Shown piece by piece: positions 1-7,486 of a stretch of DNA of 36,839 nucleotides (positions are counted from its first letter, which is position 1; every line of letters starts with the position of its first letter). The notes under the pieces are model-generated. The model searched no databases, was not told the DNA's origin, and saw only the letters and a program-made list of their open reading frames with translations. A program made the position numbers and the translations under genes. Origin of the DNA: Gammaproteobacteria bacterium (lineage in GTDB: Bacteria > Pseudomonadota > Gammaproteobacteria > Steroidobacterales > PWYM01); contig PWZL01000039.1 in assembly GCA_003567475.1 (NCBI GenBank), forward strand, positions 1 through 36,839, given 5' to 3'.

Positions 1-586
1 GCAGCAGCGCCTCGATGCCCGCCCGGTCGAACGCCTGGTTGGCATCCACGGCCAGCCAGCAGTCCCGACGGGCCTGGCGCACCGCACGAACCCGCTCGGC
101 ATCCTCGCCATCCCCGATCAGCTTCAGCTTGAGGGCCCGGGCGAGGGCGGCCTCGCGCGCGCGCTGCGCCATGACCGTGGGAGCCTCGGCGCCGAGCGTG
201 AAGGTGGTCAACAGGGGCCGCGGGGGCTGAAGCCCGGCGAGTTGCCAGGCCGGTCGGCCTGCCCGCCGCGACTCCAGCGCCCAGAGCGCGCAGTCCAGCG
301 CATTGCGCGCGCCGCCGGGCGGCAGCAGCGCCTGGAGCGCCTCGCGACTGATGCCGGCCTCGATGTCACTGCGCACGGCCTCGATCTGGGCGTGCATGCT
401 CTCGCCGGTTTCGCGCAGATAGTACACCCCGGTGGCCTCGCCCCGGCCCACCTTGCCCTCACAGCGAAGCGTGCAGACCAGCAGATCCAGCGTCTCGAAG
501 GTGTAACCGGTGATGCGGAAGGGCTGCTTCAGCGGCCAGGGTTCGGCGGCCACCTCGAGTGTCATGGGTGTCGGTATGCGGGTCAT
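1..586 (-). CDS. Dipeptide epimerase (enolase superfamily), 3' end outside window
   Basis: The first 195 codons of an enolase-superfamily enzyme of the L-Ala-D/L-Glu (dipeptide) epimerase type; the C-terminal part of the barrel lies beyond base 1. Visible are the N-terminal capping domain, the catalytic K-x-K motif (K153 and K155, in ALKLKL) and the first metal-binding strand VDANQ (D181). Members of this family epimerise L-Ala-D-Glu released during murein recycling in the cytoplasm; related enzymes take other dipeptides, so the substrate is inferred. I chose the ATG at 586 because it overlaps the stop of the upstream gene as ATGA, a sign of translational coupling. A second in-frame ATG seven codons later (565) is the alternative start. 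The missing half carries the remaining metal ligands and the second catalytic lysine, so intactness cannot be judged. Confidence 0.85.
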   Translation of the reverse strand, partial: MTRIPTPMTLEVAAEPWPLKQPFRITGYTFETLDLLVCTLRCEGKVGRGEATGVYYLRETGESMHAQIEAVRSDIEAGISREALQALLPPGGARNALDCALWALESRRAGRPAWQLAGLQPPRPLLTTFTLGAEAPTVMAQRAREAALARALKLKLIGDGEDAERVRAVRQARRDCWLAVDANQAFDRAGIEALL

Positions 587-1140
587 CGCTGTGCTTCACG
601 GGCGGGCAGGGCAGGGGGGCTGGCGAGGCGCAGGGTGCCGGGCAGCCAGGTGTCTGGTGCCGGGGTGCCGACCCAGATGTCGTACTGTCCCGCCGCCGCC
701 GAATCGAGCTGCAGGGCGACGGTATCGGACGCTGCAGGGCTGCAGGACCAGCGACCGTCGGGCCGGTTGACGACCAGTATGACGGCCGCATCGATGACCT
801 CTGGCGCAAAGCTGAGCTCGAGGCGACGCCCGGCGTCCTCGAGGTGAACCCGGTAATCCGGGGCGGCCGCGATCCACCCGCGGCAATCACCGCTCAAGGG
901 GCTGGCATCGACAGCACCCCCGGCCAACACTGGCACGGCGATCGGGACGAGCTGCTCGAGGCCTGTCAGCCTGGTCTCGCCAAAAGACGGGCAGGCGGCC
1001 AGGTCCAGTCCGGCGTCGGCCCCCCGCCACAGAGCATCGGCATCGAACACCCCGGACGGCGGCTCGGCCGCCAGCACCAGCCATGGCCACAGGCAGGCGA
1101 GCGCGAGCAGCGGTCGACGGGCGTGGAAGTCGTGGGACAT
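583..1140 (-). CDS. Exported protein of unknown function
   Basis: A 185-residue protein with a clear signal peptide: Arg/His near the N-terminus, then a Leu/Ala/Trp-rich core ending near LAAEPP around residue 26. It is therefore probably periplasmic. The mature part has four cysteines (in ACPSF, GDCRGW and WSCSP plus flanks) that could form disulfides. Near the C-terminus, GQYDIWVGT resembles the strand pattern of small beta-sandwich domains found at the ends of secreted proteins, but I cannot assign a family. Its stop overlaps the start of the dipeptide epimerase gene by four bases, so the two are probably translated together. That suggests, without proving, a role linked to peptide or cell-wall turnover. 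AAGG lies about 12 bases before the ATG. Confidence 0.7.
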   Translation of the reverse strand: MSHDFHARRPLLALACLWPWLVLAAEPPSGVFDADALWRGADAGLDLAACPSFGETRLTGLEQLVPIAVPVLAGGAVDASPLSGDCRGWIAAAPDYRVHLEDAGRRLELSFAPEVIDAAVILVVNRPDGRWSCSPAASDTVALQLDSAAAGQYDIWVGTPAPDTWLPGTLRLASPPALPAREAQR

Positions 1141-1182
1141 CTTTGGCAGTCGCCTTGCGGCCCTCGGGACCTTGAGCCGTCG

Positions 1183-1188
1183 ATTCTA
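1183..1188 (-). promoter_or_regulatory. Possible -10 box ahead of the exported-protein gene
   Basis: TAGAAT on the minus strand (five of six matches to TATAAT) would start transcription about 36 bases before the ATG at 1140. No convincing -35 hexamer lies 16-18 bases upstream. It sits in the 91-base gap after the methyltransferase gene, so it may give the exported protein and epimerase their own promoter. Confidence 0.25.
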
Positions 1189-1231
1189 ACCGCAGGCCAC
1201 GGCGCCGCCCACTGCCGATCGGCCCACCGGC

Positions 1232-2056
1232 TCAGGCATCGGCGCGCGCCCGCCGGGCGCTGACCCGCACATAGGCCAGCTGCCTGCTGGCGGACAGTCG
1301 GCGACACAGGCGTGCCGTCAGGGCGATCTTCAACCAGGCCGGTGAAAGCCGTTGGCGCCAGGACAGTTCGGTCGCACGCCGCTCGACCCATGCGGCGAAT
1401 CCCGGGAAGACCGCGCTCGTCAGATCTCGCAGCTCCAGCAGTTCGAGGCCGTGAGCGGCCACGGCACGCCGCAGCGCGGTTTCGCTGGCGAGACTGGCCG
1501 ACGGGACGCCCGCCACGCGCAGTGCCAGTCGCCCGGCACCTCTGGCCCGCCTGTTTCGTGGCACGTCTCCGGGCGCGCGCATCAGGGTGGTGAAGACCAG
1601 GCGCCCACCAGGGGCCAGCGCACGCGCTGCAGTCGCAAGGAAGGCGGCCAGAGAGCGGGCGTGATAGGCCGCGTCGACGCAGAGCACGGCATCGAACAGC
1701 TGCCCGGCAAGGGGCGGCGGCAGTGGCAGATCGAACCGACCCTCGGCCAGGGTCAGGCTGTCGACCGGTGGAGCATCACGCAGCGCTGCGATGCACTGAC
1801 CGCGGAGGTCCAGTGCTGCAATCGCCCCGACGCGAAATTCGCGGCGCCACATCGCGACTGCGGCACCGCGGCCGCAGGCCAGCTCCAGGACACGCTCGCC
1901 AGGTGCCAGGGCTGCCGCCTCGCCGTGCAGGCGCGCCAGGGCCTGGCAGGCCGCCGTGTAGTGATCGACGTCGTGCCAGTAGCCCAGATTGTTCCAGCGC
2001 GCGTCCCCGCCGGGACCCGCCAGCAGCCGGGCGTCGATCGCAAAGCGGCCAGTCAT
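1232..2056 (-). CDS. Class I SAM-dependent methyltransferase
   Basis: A 274-residue protein with a Rossmann methyltransferase core. Motif I is LELACGRGAAV (about residues 57-67), followed by the acidic end of strand 2 (ALD) and a post-core LAPGGRLVFTTL strand. The N-terminal RWNNLGYWHD segment is typical of small-molecule methyltransferases that act on lipids, quinones or natural products. The last third is Arg-rich and helical. The substrate cannot be read from the sequence. The ATG at 2056 overlaps the stop of the FAD oxidoreductase gene as ATGA, so the two enzymes are almost certainly co-translated and may act on the same metabolite. Confidence 0.85.
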   Translation of the reverse strand: MTGRFAIDARLLAGPGGDARWNNLGYWHDVDHYTAACQALARLHGEAAALAPGERVLELACGRGAAVAMWRREFRVGAIAALDLRGQCIAALRDAPPVDSLTLAEGRFDLPLPPPLAGQLFDAVLCVDAAYHARSLAAFLATAARALAPGGRLVFTTLMRAPGDVPRNRRARGAGRLALRVAGVPSASLASETALRRAVAAHGLELLELRDLTSAVFPGFAAWVERRATELSWRQRLSPAWLKIALTARLCRRLSASRQLAYVRVSARRARADA

Positions 2057-3321
2057 GGTCCGCGGCGGATGCGGTCAGCACCGGATGCCGACAGGCGGTC
2101 GACAACGAGACGGGCTGAACGCACCGCGGTTTCGAGCAGCGGGACGCCTTCGCAGGCCCATGACCCGCAGTAGAACAGCCGTCGGTCCGGTTCGGCATGC
2201 CAGCGCTCGACGGTCTCGAGCAGCCCTGCAGTTGCCGTGCTGACCACCGCCCGTTGCAGCGTCAATCGCTCGATCACCTGGTCGTCGGCGGGCGGGATCG
2301 GCGGATTCCAGGACTGGAAGACCGGTGGTTGGTCGGCAAGCGTCGGCTCCACGGCGTTCACCCAGACCGTCCAGGTCGGCTGCTCCGCAGAGGCATCGGC
2401 ATGCAGATTCAGGGCCGTCCAGTCGGCGCGCCGGGCAGGCAGCAGCCGTGGGTCGGTATGCACCACCAGTTCTCCCGTGGCGTAGGGGATACCGGCCAGG
2501 CGTTCCCGTTCCCCGGCGTAGGGCGTGTCCGCCAGAAATCCCAGCTGATTGGCTTGGGTCGCAACGATCACCCGGTCGAACGGTCCGCCTTCGCCACGCG
2601 CGTTGCGGACCTCCAGTCGTCCGTCAGCCGCCTCGGTCAGGGTCACCACCGGGCTGCCACTCAGACAGTCGAGGTCTCGCGCCAGCCCCTGGACCAGCGC
2701 GGACGTGCCGCCCTGCAGCCTGACAAGCCGCGGACCGTGCAGGATGTCCTGCAGGCGTTCAAGCAGCTGAAGGGCCGGCCAGTGCAACAGCTCGGTTTCA
2801 TCGCAGGTGCAGATCGTGACCAGCAAGGGCAGGGCCAGCCCGCGCCAGAACAGCGGATCGAAACCTTCGCGCTCTAGAAAGCAGGCCAGCGTGTCCTCGG
2901 CGTGATCACCTGCCGCGAGACGCGCGGTGGCGCGCGAGAGCCGGCGCAGCTCCCGGGCCAGCGTGAGCGAGCGCAGGTTGAGGTAACGCGCCGCGCCAAC
3001 AAAGGGCCAGCCGGTGAACGGCATCCGTCCGCTGCGGAACCAGGTCCGGCCGTCGGCACTGCTGCAGGAGACGTAGGTGTCGACGCCGAAGGTGCCGACA
3101 CCCACCTCGGCGGCGAGTGCCAGGACGCTCGCCCAGCTGTCCGGACTCATCACCCGCAGCGGCACGTCCACCAGGCCCTCGTGTACACGCAGCGCATGGG
3201 CATCCATGCCATGGCCGGGCAGGGCTTCGAACACCGTGACCTGCAGACCTGCACGGCGACAAAAGTGTGCTGCCGCCAGCCCTCCCATGCCGCTACCGAT
3301 GACGGCGACCCGCCTGCTCAT
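2053..3321 (-). CDS. FAD-dependent oxidoreductase (amine oxidase/desaturase-like)
   Basis: A 422-residue flavoprotein of the NAD(P)-binding Rossmann/amine-oxidase superfamily. The dinucleotide motif VAVIGSGMGGLAAA starts at residue 5 and is followed by the acidic strand end VTVFEA. A second FAD-contacting segment lies near the C-terminus (LFYCGSWACEGVPLLETA). The middle is less conserved and resembles the predicted NAD/FAD-binding proteins that often sit beside methyltransferase genes. The substrate is unknown. I set the start at 3321 because GGAAGGGA lies about 10 bases upstream; the frame is open further, but those residues (MPGNRQ...) do not look like protein. It is the first gene of a two-gene operon with the methyltransferase. 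Confidence 0.85.
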   Translation of the reverse strand: MSRRVAVIGSGMGGLAAAHFCRRAGLQVTVFEALPGHGMDAHALRVHEGLVDVPLRVMSPDSWASVLALAAEVGVGTFGVDTYVSCSSADGRTWFRSGRMPFTGWPFVGAARYLNLRSLTLARELRRLSRATARLAAGDHAEDTLACFLEREGFDPLFWRGLALPLLVTICTCDETELLHWPALQLLERLQDILHGPRLVRLQGGTSALVQGLARDLDCLSGSPVVTLTEAADGRLEVRNARGEGGPFDRVIVATQANQLGFLADTPYAGERERLAGIPYATGELVVHTDPRLLPARRADWTALNLHADASAEQPTWTVWVNAVEPTLADQPPVFQSWNPPIPPADDQVIERLTLQRAVVSTATAGLLETVERWHAEPDRRLFYCGSWACEGVPLLETAVRSARLVVDRLSASGADRIRRGP

Positions 3322-3356
3322 GGTGTCTTGTCCCTTCCGTTGGGTCATCGACGGCC

Positions 3357-3385
3357 AGTATAAGGGACAGGGCAGGCTCTGCCGA
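3357..3385 (-). promoter_or_regulatory. Putative sigma-70 promoter of the FAD oxidoreductase operon
   Basis: On the minus strand TCGGCA (3385-3380) and TATACT (3362-3357) are separated by 17 bases, matching the sigma-70 hexamers at four and five of six positions. The predicted start near 3350 leaves a leader of about 29 bases that contains the ribosome binding site. Confidence 0.45.
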
Positions 3386-3428
3386 TTTCCGGGCAAACCC
3401 CTGCCAGGTGTCCGCGGAGGGACGGATC

Positions 3429-4253
3429 ATGACCGAGCAGGCTCACTGGCGAGTCGATGTGCTGCGCGCGCTGTTCATCCTTTGGGTGCTGATGGGCGTG
3501 TTGCTCGCGTCAGCCCGCGTGCTGCCGGTGCTGCCGGATGCCGGGGTGATCGCGATCTGCCTCCTGCTGGCGGTGCCTCTGGCGTGGCTGGGCTTCCTGC
3601 GTCGGCGGTTGCGGCGGGGGGCATTGCTCACGGTGGCACTGTCGCCGAAGAGCCCCTGGCAACGTCGCCTGCGCGGTGGTGCGCCGATGCTGTTGGGCCA
3701 GTGCCTGATCGCAGCGCTGCTCGCCTGGTGGCTGGTGCTGGGGCTGGTGCGCCTGGACGCGCGGTCGTTCTGGCTGCTGCTGATCGCCCTGATGCCGCTC
3801 TGGGTGCTGTTGCACCGTGCACTGCAACGCCGATTCGCGGTGCATGTGAACCGCCGCTTCCTGCGCATGGTCACAGACAGGGTGGCGGGTGTGCTGCTCG
3901 GGGTCGTGCTGCTGATCGCCCTGCTCGCACTGTCGTTTCATCGCCCGGTGCCGGCGCTCTCGGGGCTGAGCATCGAGGGCGCGCTGGCGGCCTACACGGC
4001 AGAGGTGACCGCTGACAGTGCGGTACTCGAAATCGGCCTGGTGGTCGCCGCCGCCGTGGAAGCCTTGCCACAGTGGTTTGCGCAGAACCTCGCCGTGGTG
4101 TTGCCCGGGACAGGCTGGCAGGTGCTGACCTGGACGCTGGTGCTGCTTCGCGAGTGGCTGGTGGTCTGGCCGCTGCTGCTGCTGGTGCAGGCGGTACACG
4201 GCTGGCTGGATCGACCCCGCCCTGAGCCGACAGGAGTAGCGCGCAGTGAATGA
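3429..4253 (+). CDS. Polytopic membrane protein, function unknown
   Basis: A 274-residue inner-membrane protein with about six hydrophobic segments: near residues 10-28, 37-55, 87-105, 108-126, 150-168 and 238-260. A basic patch (RRRLRRG) follows the second segment. I see no transporter signature, catalytic motif or recognised family. The start is the ATG at 3429 because GGAGG lies eight bases upstream. The gene overlaps the next one by eight bases, so the two are likely made together and may form one complex. No homologue comes to mind with confidence. Confidence 0.75.
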   Translation: MTEQAHWRVDVLRALFILWVLMGVLLASARVLPVLPDAGVIAICLLLAVPLAWLGFLRRRLRRGALLTVALSPKSPWQRRLRGGAPMLLGQCLIAALLAWWLVLGLVRLDARSFWLLLIALMPLWVLLHRALQRRFAVHVNRRFLRMVTDRVAGVLLGVVLLIALLALSFHRPVPALSGLSIEGALAAYTAEVTADSAVLEIGLVVAAAVEALPQWFAQNLAVVLPGTGWQVLTWTLVLLREWLVVWPLLLLVQAVHGWLDRPRPEPTGVARSE

Positions 4254-5304
4254 AAATGCAGTCATCGATGCCGGGGCACGTGCCTCCCCGCCTGCGGGAC
4301 TCGGCTACGGACTTGCCGCGCTGGCGGTGCTTGGGCTGCTGCTCTGGAGCGTGCTGGCGCCGGCGCCCTGGAGCGGGCTGGTGGCGCCGCGCATCGACGT
4401 CGCGGTAGAGGGGCGCGCCTACCGGGTGCCGGAGCCGGACTGGCGCGTCGCGCTGGCCGAGGCGCTGGCCGTGCTCTCGCGAGAGGAACAGGCGTTCGTC
4501 AGCGAGCTTGGCGAGAGGGTTGATCAACGGGTGAGTGCGCTGTTCGAGTTGCCGCAGGCCCAGATCGAACGCGTCGCGGACTTCTATTACTCGCCGGCAG
4601 GTCAACTCCTGCGCGTTGCCGGCGCACTGCCGGGTGAGGCGGCCGAGGCGAGGTTGCGCGAGGCGGTGGTGAACCGATTGTTCCCCGACGACGCCTGGCC
4701 GGACGCCGAGGCCGCCGTGCTGGCCGAGCTGGCCAGGTGGACTGCCGGTGGCGGCCGGGCGGTGATGGGGGCGACCAATGCGCGTCTCCATGACCTGCTG
4801 GCGCCGTGGCGCCGTGAGCTGCGCCGCAGCCCGCCGCCACCTCTGGCGCTCGATGTGAGCCTCGATGAATCGGCGGTGTACGACCGGCTCCTGGAAGACC
4901 CGGCGCTGGCCAGGCAGGTGGTCGTGTTTTCGACCGGCGCGTTGACGGCTGCGGCGGCGCGTCGTGCAGCACAGGCCGCAGCGGCGCGCACGGCAGGCCG
5001 GGGATCGGCGGGCGTGGTCGGGGCTGCCTGCGTGAGCACCGGCCCGTTCGCGTGGCTGTGCATGGGGGCGGTATTCACCGGCTCGGTGGTGGCAAGCGAA
5101 TATGTGGTGCTGCGTCTGGATGAGCATCGCAACCGGGCCGCCTTCGAGGCGGCGCTGCGCGAGGACCTCAAGCGCATGGAGCAGCAGGTGGCGGAGCGTC
5201 TGCACGCGGCCTACACGGGCGCGCTGCAGCGTGCTCTCGAGGACTCACGCGCTCGGATCCGTGACCACATCCGTCCGGTCGATACGCTCTCAGCGCCCGG
5301 GTGA
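4246..5304 (+). CDS. Membrane-anchored protein, function unknown
   Basis: A 352-residue protein starting at a GTG that overlaps the end of the upstream membrane-protein gene; AGGAG about ten bases upstream supports it. One transmembrane anchor lies near residues 20-40. A long helical, acidic region follows (about 50-250), then a Gly/Ala-rich hydrophobic stretch (about 251-290) that could be one or two further membrane segments. The C-terminal helix is charged and may be a coiled coil. An FYYSPAGQ segment near residue 110 recalls helical periplasmic domains, but I do not recognise the family. Orientation and overlap suggest it partners the upstream membrane protein. Confidence 0.7.
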   Translation: MNENAVIDAGARASPPAGLGYGLAALAVLGLLLWSVLAPAPWSGLVAPRIDVAVEGRAYRVPEPDWRVALAEALAVLSREEQAFVSELGERVDQRVSALFELPQAQIERVADFYYSPAGQLLRVAGALPGEAAEARLREAVVNRLFPDDAWPDAEAAVLAELARWTAGGGRAVMGATNARLHDLLAPWRRELRRSPPPPLALDVSLDESAVYDRLLEDPALARQVVVFSTGALTAAAARRAAQAAAARTAGRGSAGVVGAACVSTGPFAWLCMGAVFTGSVVASEYVVLRLDEHRNRAAFEAALREDLKRMEQQVAERLHAAYTGALQRALEDSRARIRDHIRPVDTLSAPG

Positions 5305-5351
5305 GCGCACCTGACGCTGAGCCGGCAGGGACGCCCGCAGCGTCGGGCGGC

Positions 5352-5357
5352 TATAAT
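5352..5357 (+). promoter_or_regulatory. Perfect -10 box seven bases before avtA
   Basis: TATAAT is a perfect -10 hexamer ending seven bases before the avtA ATG. With usual spacing the transcript would begin at or beside the ATG, giving a leaderless mRNA; no Shine-Dalgarno sequence is present. The best -35 is only GGGACG at 18 bases (three of six). Confidence 0.5.
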
Positions 5358-5364
5358 CGCGGCC

Positions 5365-6615
5365 ATGGAATTCTCAGCGTTCGGTCGGCGTTATGCCCGG
5401 CACACCGGGGCTCTCGAGCTCATGGAGGATCTCGGCGCGGCGATGGCGCGCGGTGGGGTGCACATGCTCGGCGGCGGCAACCCGGCGCAGATCCCCGAGC
5501 TCGAGGCCGTGTACCGCGAAGAGATGGCGCGTGTGCTGGACGATCCCGCGCGCTTCCGGCGCATGCTCGGCAACTATGCCTCTCCTGGCGGTGAAGACCG
5601 GTTCCGCGAGGCGCTCGCGGCGCTGCTGAACGAGCATTACGGCTGGAACCTCAGCCCGGCCAACATCGCACTGACCGGCGGCAGTCAATCGGGATTCTTT
5701 CAGTTGTTCAACCTGCTCGCAGGCGAGATGCCGGACGGGAGCCGCCGACGGATTCTGCTGCCGCTGACCCCCGAATACATCGGCTATGGGGATACAGGCG
5801 TCAGCACGGGCATGTTCAGTGCCCGCCGGCCCGAGATCGAGCTGCTCGATGAGCGCATGTTCAAGTATCGGGTCGATTTTGACGCCCTGCAGCCGGGCAG
5901 CGACACCGCGGCGATCTGTGTTTCCCGGCCCACCAATCCGACCGGTAACGTGCTCACCGATGATGAAATGACCCGGCTGTCAGCCATTGCCCGGGCCCGC
6001 GGTCTGCCGCTGATCATCGACAATGCCTACGGTCTGCCCTTTCCCCGGATCGTCTTCAACGAGATCAACCTGCACTGGGATGACAACACCATCCTCTGCA
6101 TGAGTCTCTCGAAGATCGGCCTGCCCGCTGTGCGTTGCGGGATTGTCATCGCCCGCGAGGAGATCGTGCAGGCGCTGACGGCCATGAACGCGGTGATGAG
6201 CCTCGCGGTGCCCAGCGTGGGGCCGGTGCTCCTGGAACGACTGCTGGCCAGCGGGGAGCTGCTGCGGCTGAGCCACGAGGTCATCCGTCCCTTTTACCAG
6301 GCCCGTGCCGAACGCGCCGTGGCCTGGGTGCACGAGTCGCTGGCGGGGTGTGACTACCGTATCCATCGCCCCGAAGGTGCCCTGTTCCTGTGGTTGTGGT
6401 TCCCTGGGTTGCCGATTTCAAGCCAGGTGCTTTACGAGCGGCTCAAGGCACGTGGGGTGCTGGTGCTCTCCGGGCATTATTTCTTCCCCGGTCTGGAAGA
6501 GGATGACTGGCGGCACAAACAGGAATGCATTCGCGTGACGTACTCCCAGGACGAGGCTACGGTGCGCGAGGGGATTCGCATCGTGGGTGAGGAAGTCCGC
6601 GCAGCTGCGGGCTGA
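5365..6615 (+). CDS. avtA: Valine--pyruvate aminotransferase
   Basis: A 416-residue fold-type I PLP aminotransferase that matches AvtA over its length. AvtA transfers the amino group between valine and pyruvate, forming alanine and 2-ketoisovalerate, in the cytoplasm. Landmarks are the N-terminal GGGNPAQIP, GNYASPGG, TGGSQSG (phosphate site), RPTNPTGN (residues 188-195), IIDNAYG with D219 and Y222, and the PLP lysine K250 in SLSKIGLP followed by RCG. It is the first gene of a run in which the amidase starts ten bases after its stop. AvtA makes alanine, a building block of murein, which may explain the linkage to an amidase (inference). The 60-base gap upstream holds its own -10 box. Confidence 0.95.
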   Translation: MEFSAFGRRYARHTGALELMEDLGAAMARGGVHMLGGGNPAQIPELEAVYREEMARVLDDPARFRRMLGNYASPGGEDRFREALAALLNEHYGWNLSPANIALTGGSQSGFFQLFNLLAGEMPDGSRRRILLPLTPEYIGYGDTGVSTGMFSARRPEIELLDERMFKYRVDFDALQPGSDTAAICVSRPTNPTGNVLTDDEMTRLSAIARARGLPLIIDNAYGLPFPRIVFNEINLHWDDNTILCMSLSKIGLPAVRCGIVIAREEIVQALTAMNAVMSLAVPSVGPVLLERLLASGELLRLSHEVIRPFYQARAERAVAWVHESLAGCDYRIHRPEGALFLWLWFPGLPISSQVLYERLKARGVLVLSGHYFFPGLEEDDWRHKQECIRVTYSQDEATVREGIRIVGEEVRAAAG

Positions 6616-6625
6616 AAGGGTTCTG

Positions 6626-7486
6626 ATGACACGCACCAGGGTCGGGGCAGCAGGCGCCGGTGAGGATCGCCGGCTGTGCCGGCTGTTGCCGACGATCTGC
6701 CTCGGTCTGGCACTGGTCGCCTGCTCCACGGCGCCGCCGATCGATACCCGCTACCGCGCGCAAAGCGAGGGCAGTCGCGTCCAGTTCATCATCCTGCATT
6801 TCACCTGGGACGACTGGGAGAACTCACTGCAGATTCTTACTCAGGGCCCGGTCAGCAGTCATTATCTGGTGCGCGATGATCCGGTGCGGATCCATCGGCT
6901 GGTGGACGAGTCGCGCCGGGCGTTTCACGCCGGCGAGAGCGCCTGGCAGGGGCATGGTTCACTGAACGCCGCGTCCATCGGCATCGAGATCGTCAATGCC
7001 GGCAATCGTCTCGCTGATCAGGGGATCGACTGGCAGCCTTATCCGGAGGCACAGATCGACGCCGTCATCGAATTGGTCCGCTGGATTGCCGAGCGCCACG
7101 GGGTCCAGCCCGAGAACATTCTGGGCCACAGCGATATCGCCCCCCAGCGCAAGCTGGATCCCGGACCGCGCTTTCCCTGGCATCGTCTCGCGGAGGCGGG
7201 GTTGATCCCCTGGCCGGACGCGTCGGCCGTCGTCGCCAGGCGCGTCGAGTTCGACCATGCGCTGCCTGACATCGCCTGGTTTCAGGCGCGGCTGGCGGTT
7301 CATGGCTACCGGGTGCCCCAGCATGGTGAGTTTGACGAAGACACCCGGCGGGTGATCGCGGCCTTCCAGATGCGCTTCCGTCAGGCGCGCTACGACGGCA
7401 TGCCCGATGCCGAGACCGCGGCCATCCTGGCGGTACTGACCGACGCCAACAAGCTTTCCGTACAGCTCATGGAGACCGCGCAGTGA
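6626..7486 (+). CDS. amiD: N-acetylmuramoyl-L-alanine amidase lipoprotein, AmiD type
   Basis: A 286-residue zinc amidase that cleaves the bond between MurNAc (or anhydro-MurNAc) and L-Ala in murein fragments. The N-terminus is a lipoprotein signal ending LALVAC, with lipidated C33 followed by Ser, which favours the outer membrane facing the periplasm. The Amidase_2 domain spans about residues 50-190 with metal ligands H58 (ILHFTW), H168 (LGHSD) and D178 (KLDPG), and E121 in GIEIVN. A C-terminal peptidoglycan-binding domain (about 215-275) contains WFQARLAVHGY and AFQMRF. I chose the ATG at 6626 because GAAAGGG lies six bases upstream and the signal peptide follows directly. Its stop overlaps the GTG of the ferrochelatase-like gene. 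Confidence 0.92.
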   Translation: MTRTRVGAAGAGEDRRLCRLLPTICLGLALVACSTAPPIDTRYRAQSEGSRVQFIILHFTWDDWENSLQILTQGPVSSHYLVRDDPVRIHRLVDESRRAFHAGESAWQGHGSLNAASIGIEIVNAGNRLADQGIDWQPYPEAQIDAVIELVRWIAERHGVQPENILGHSDIAPQRKLDPGPRFPWHRLAEAGLIPWPDASAVVARRVEFDHALPDIAWFQARLAVHGYRVPQHGEFDEDTRRVIAAFQMRFRQARYDGMPDAETAAILAVLTDANKLSVQLMETAQ

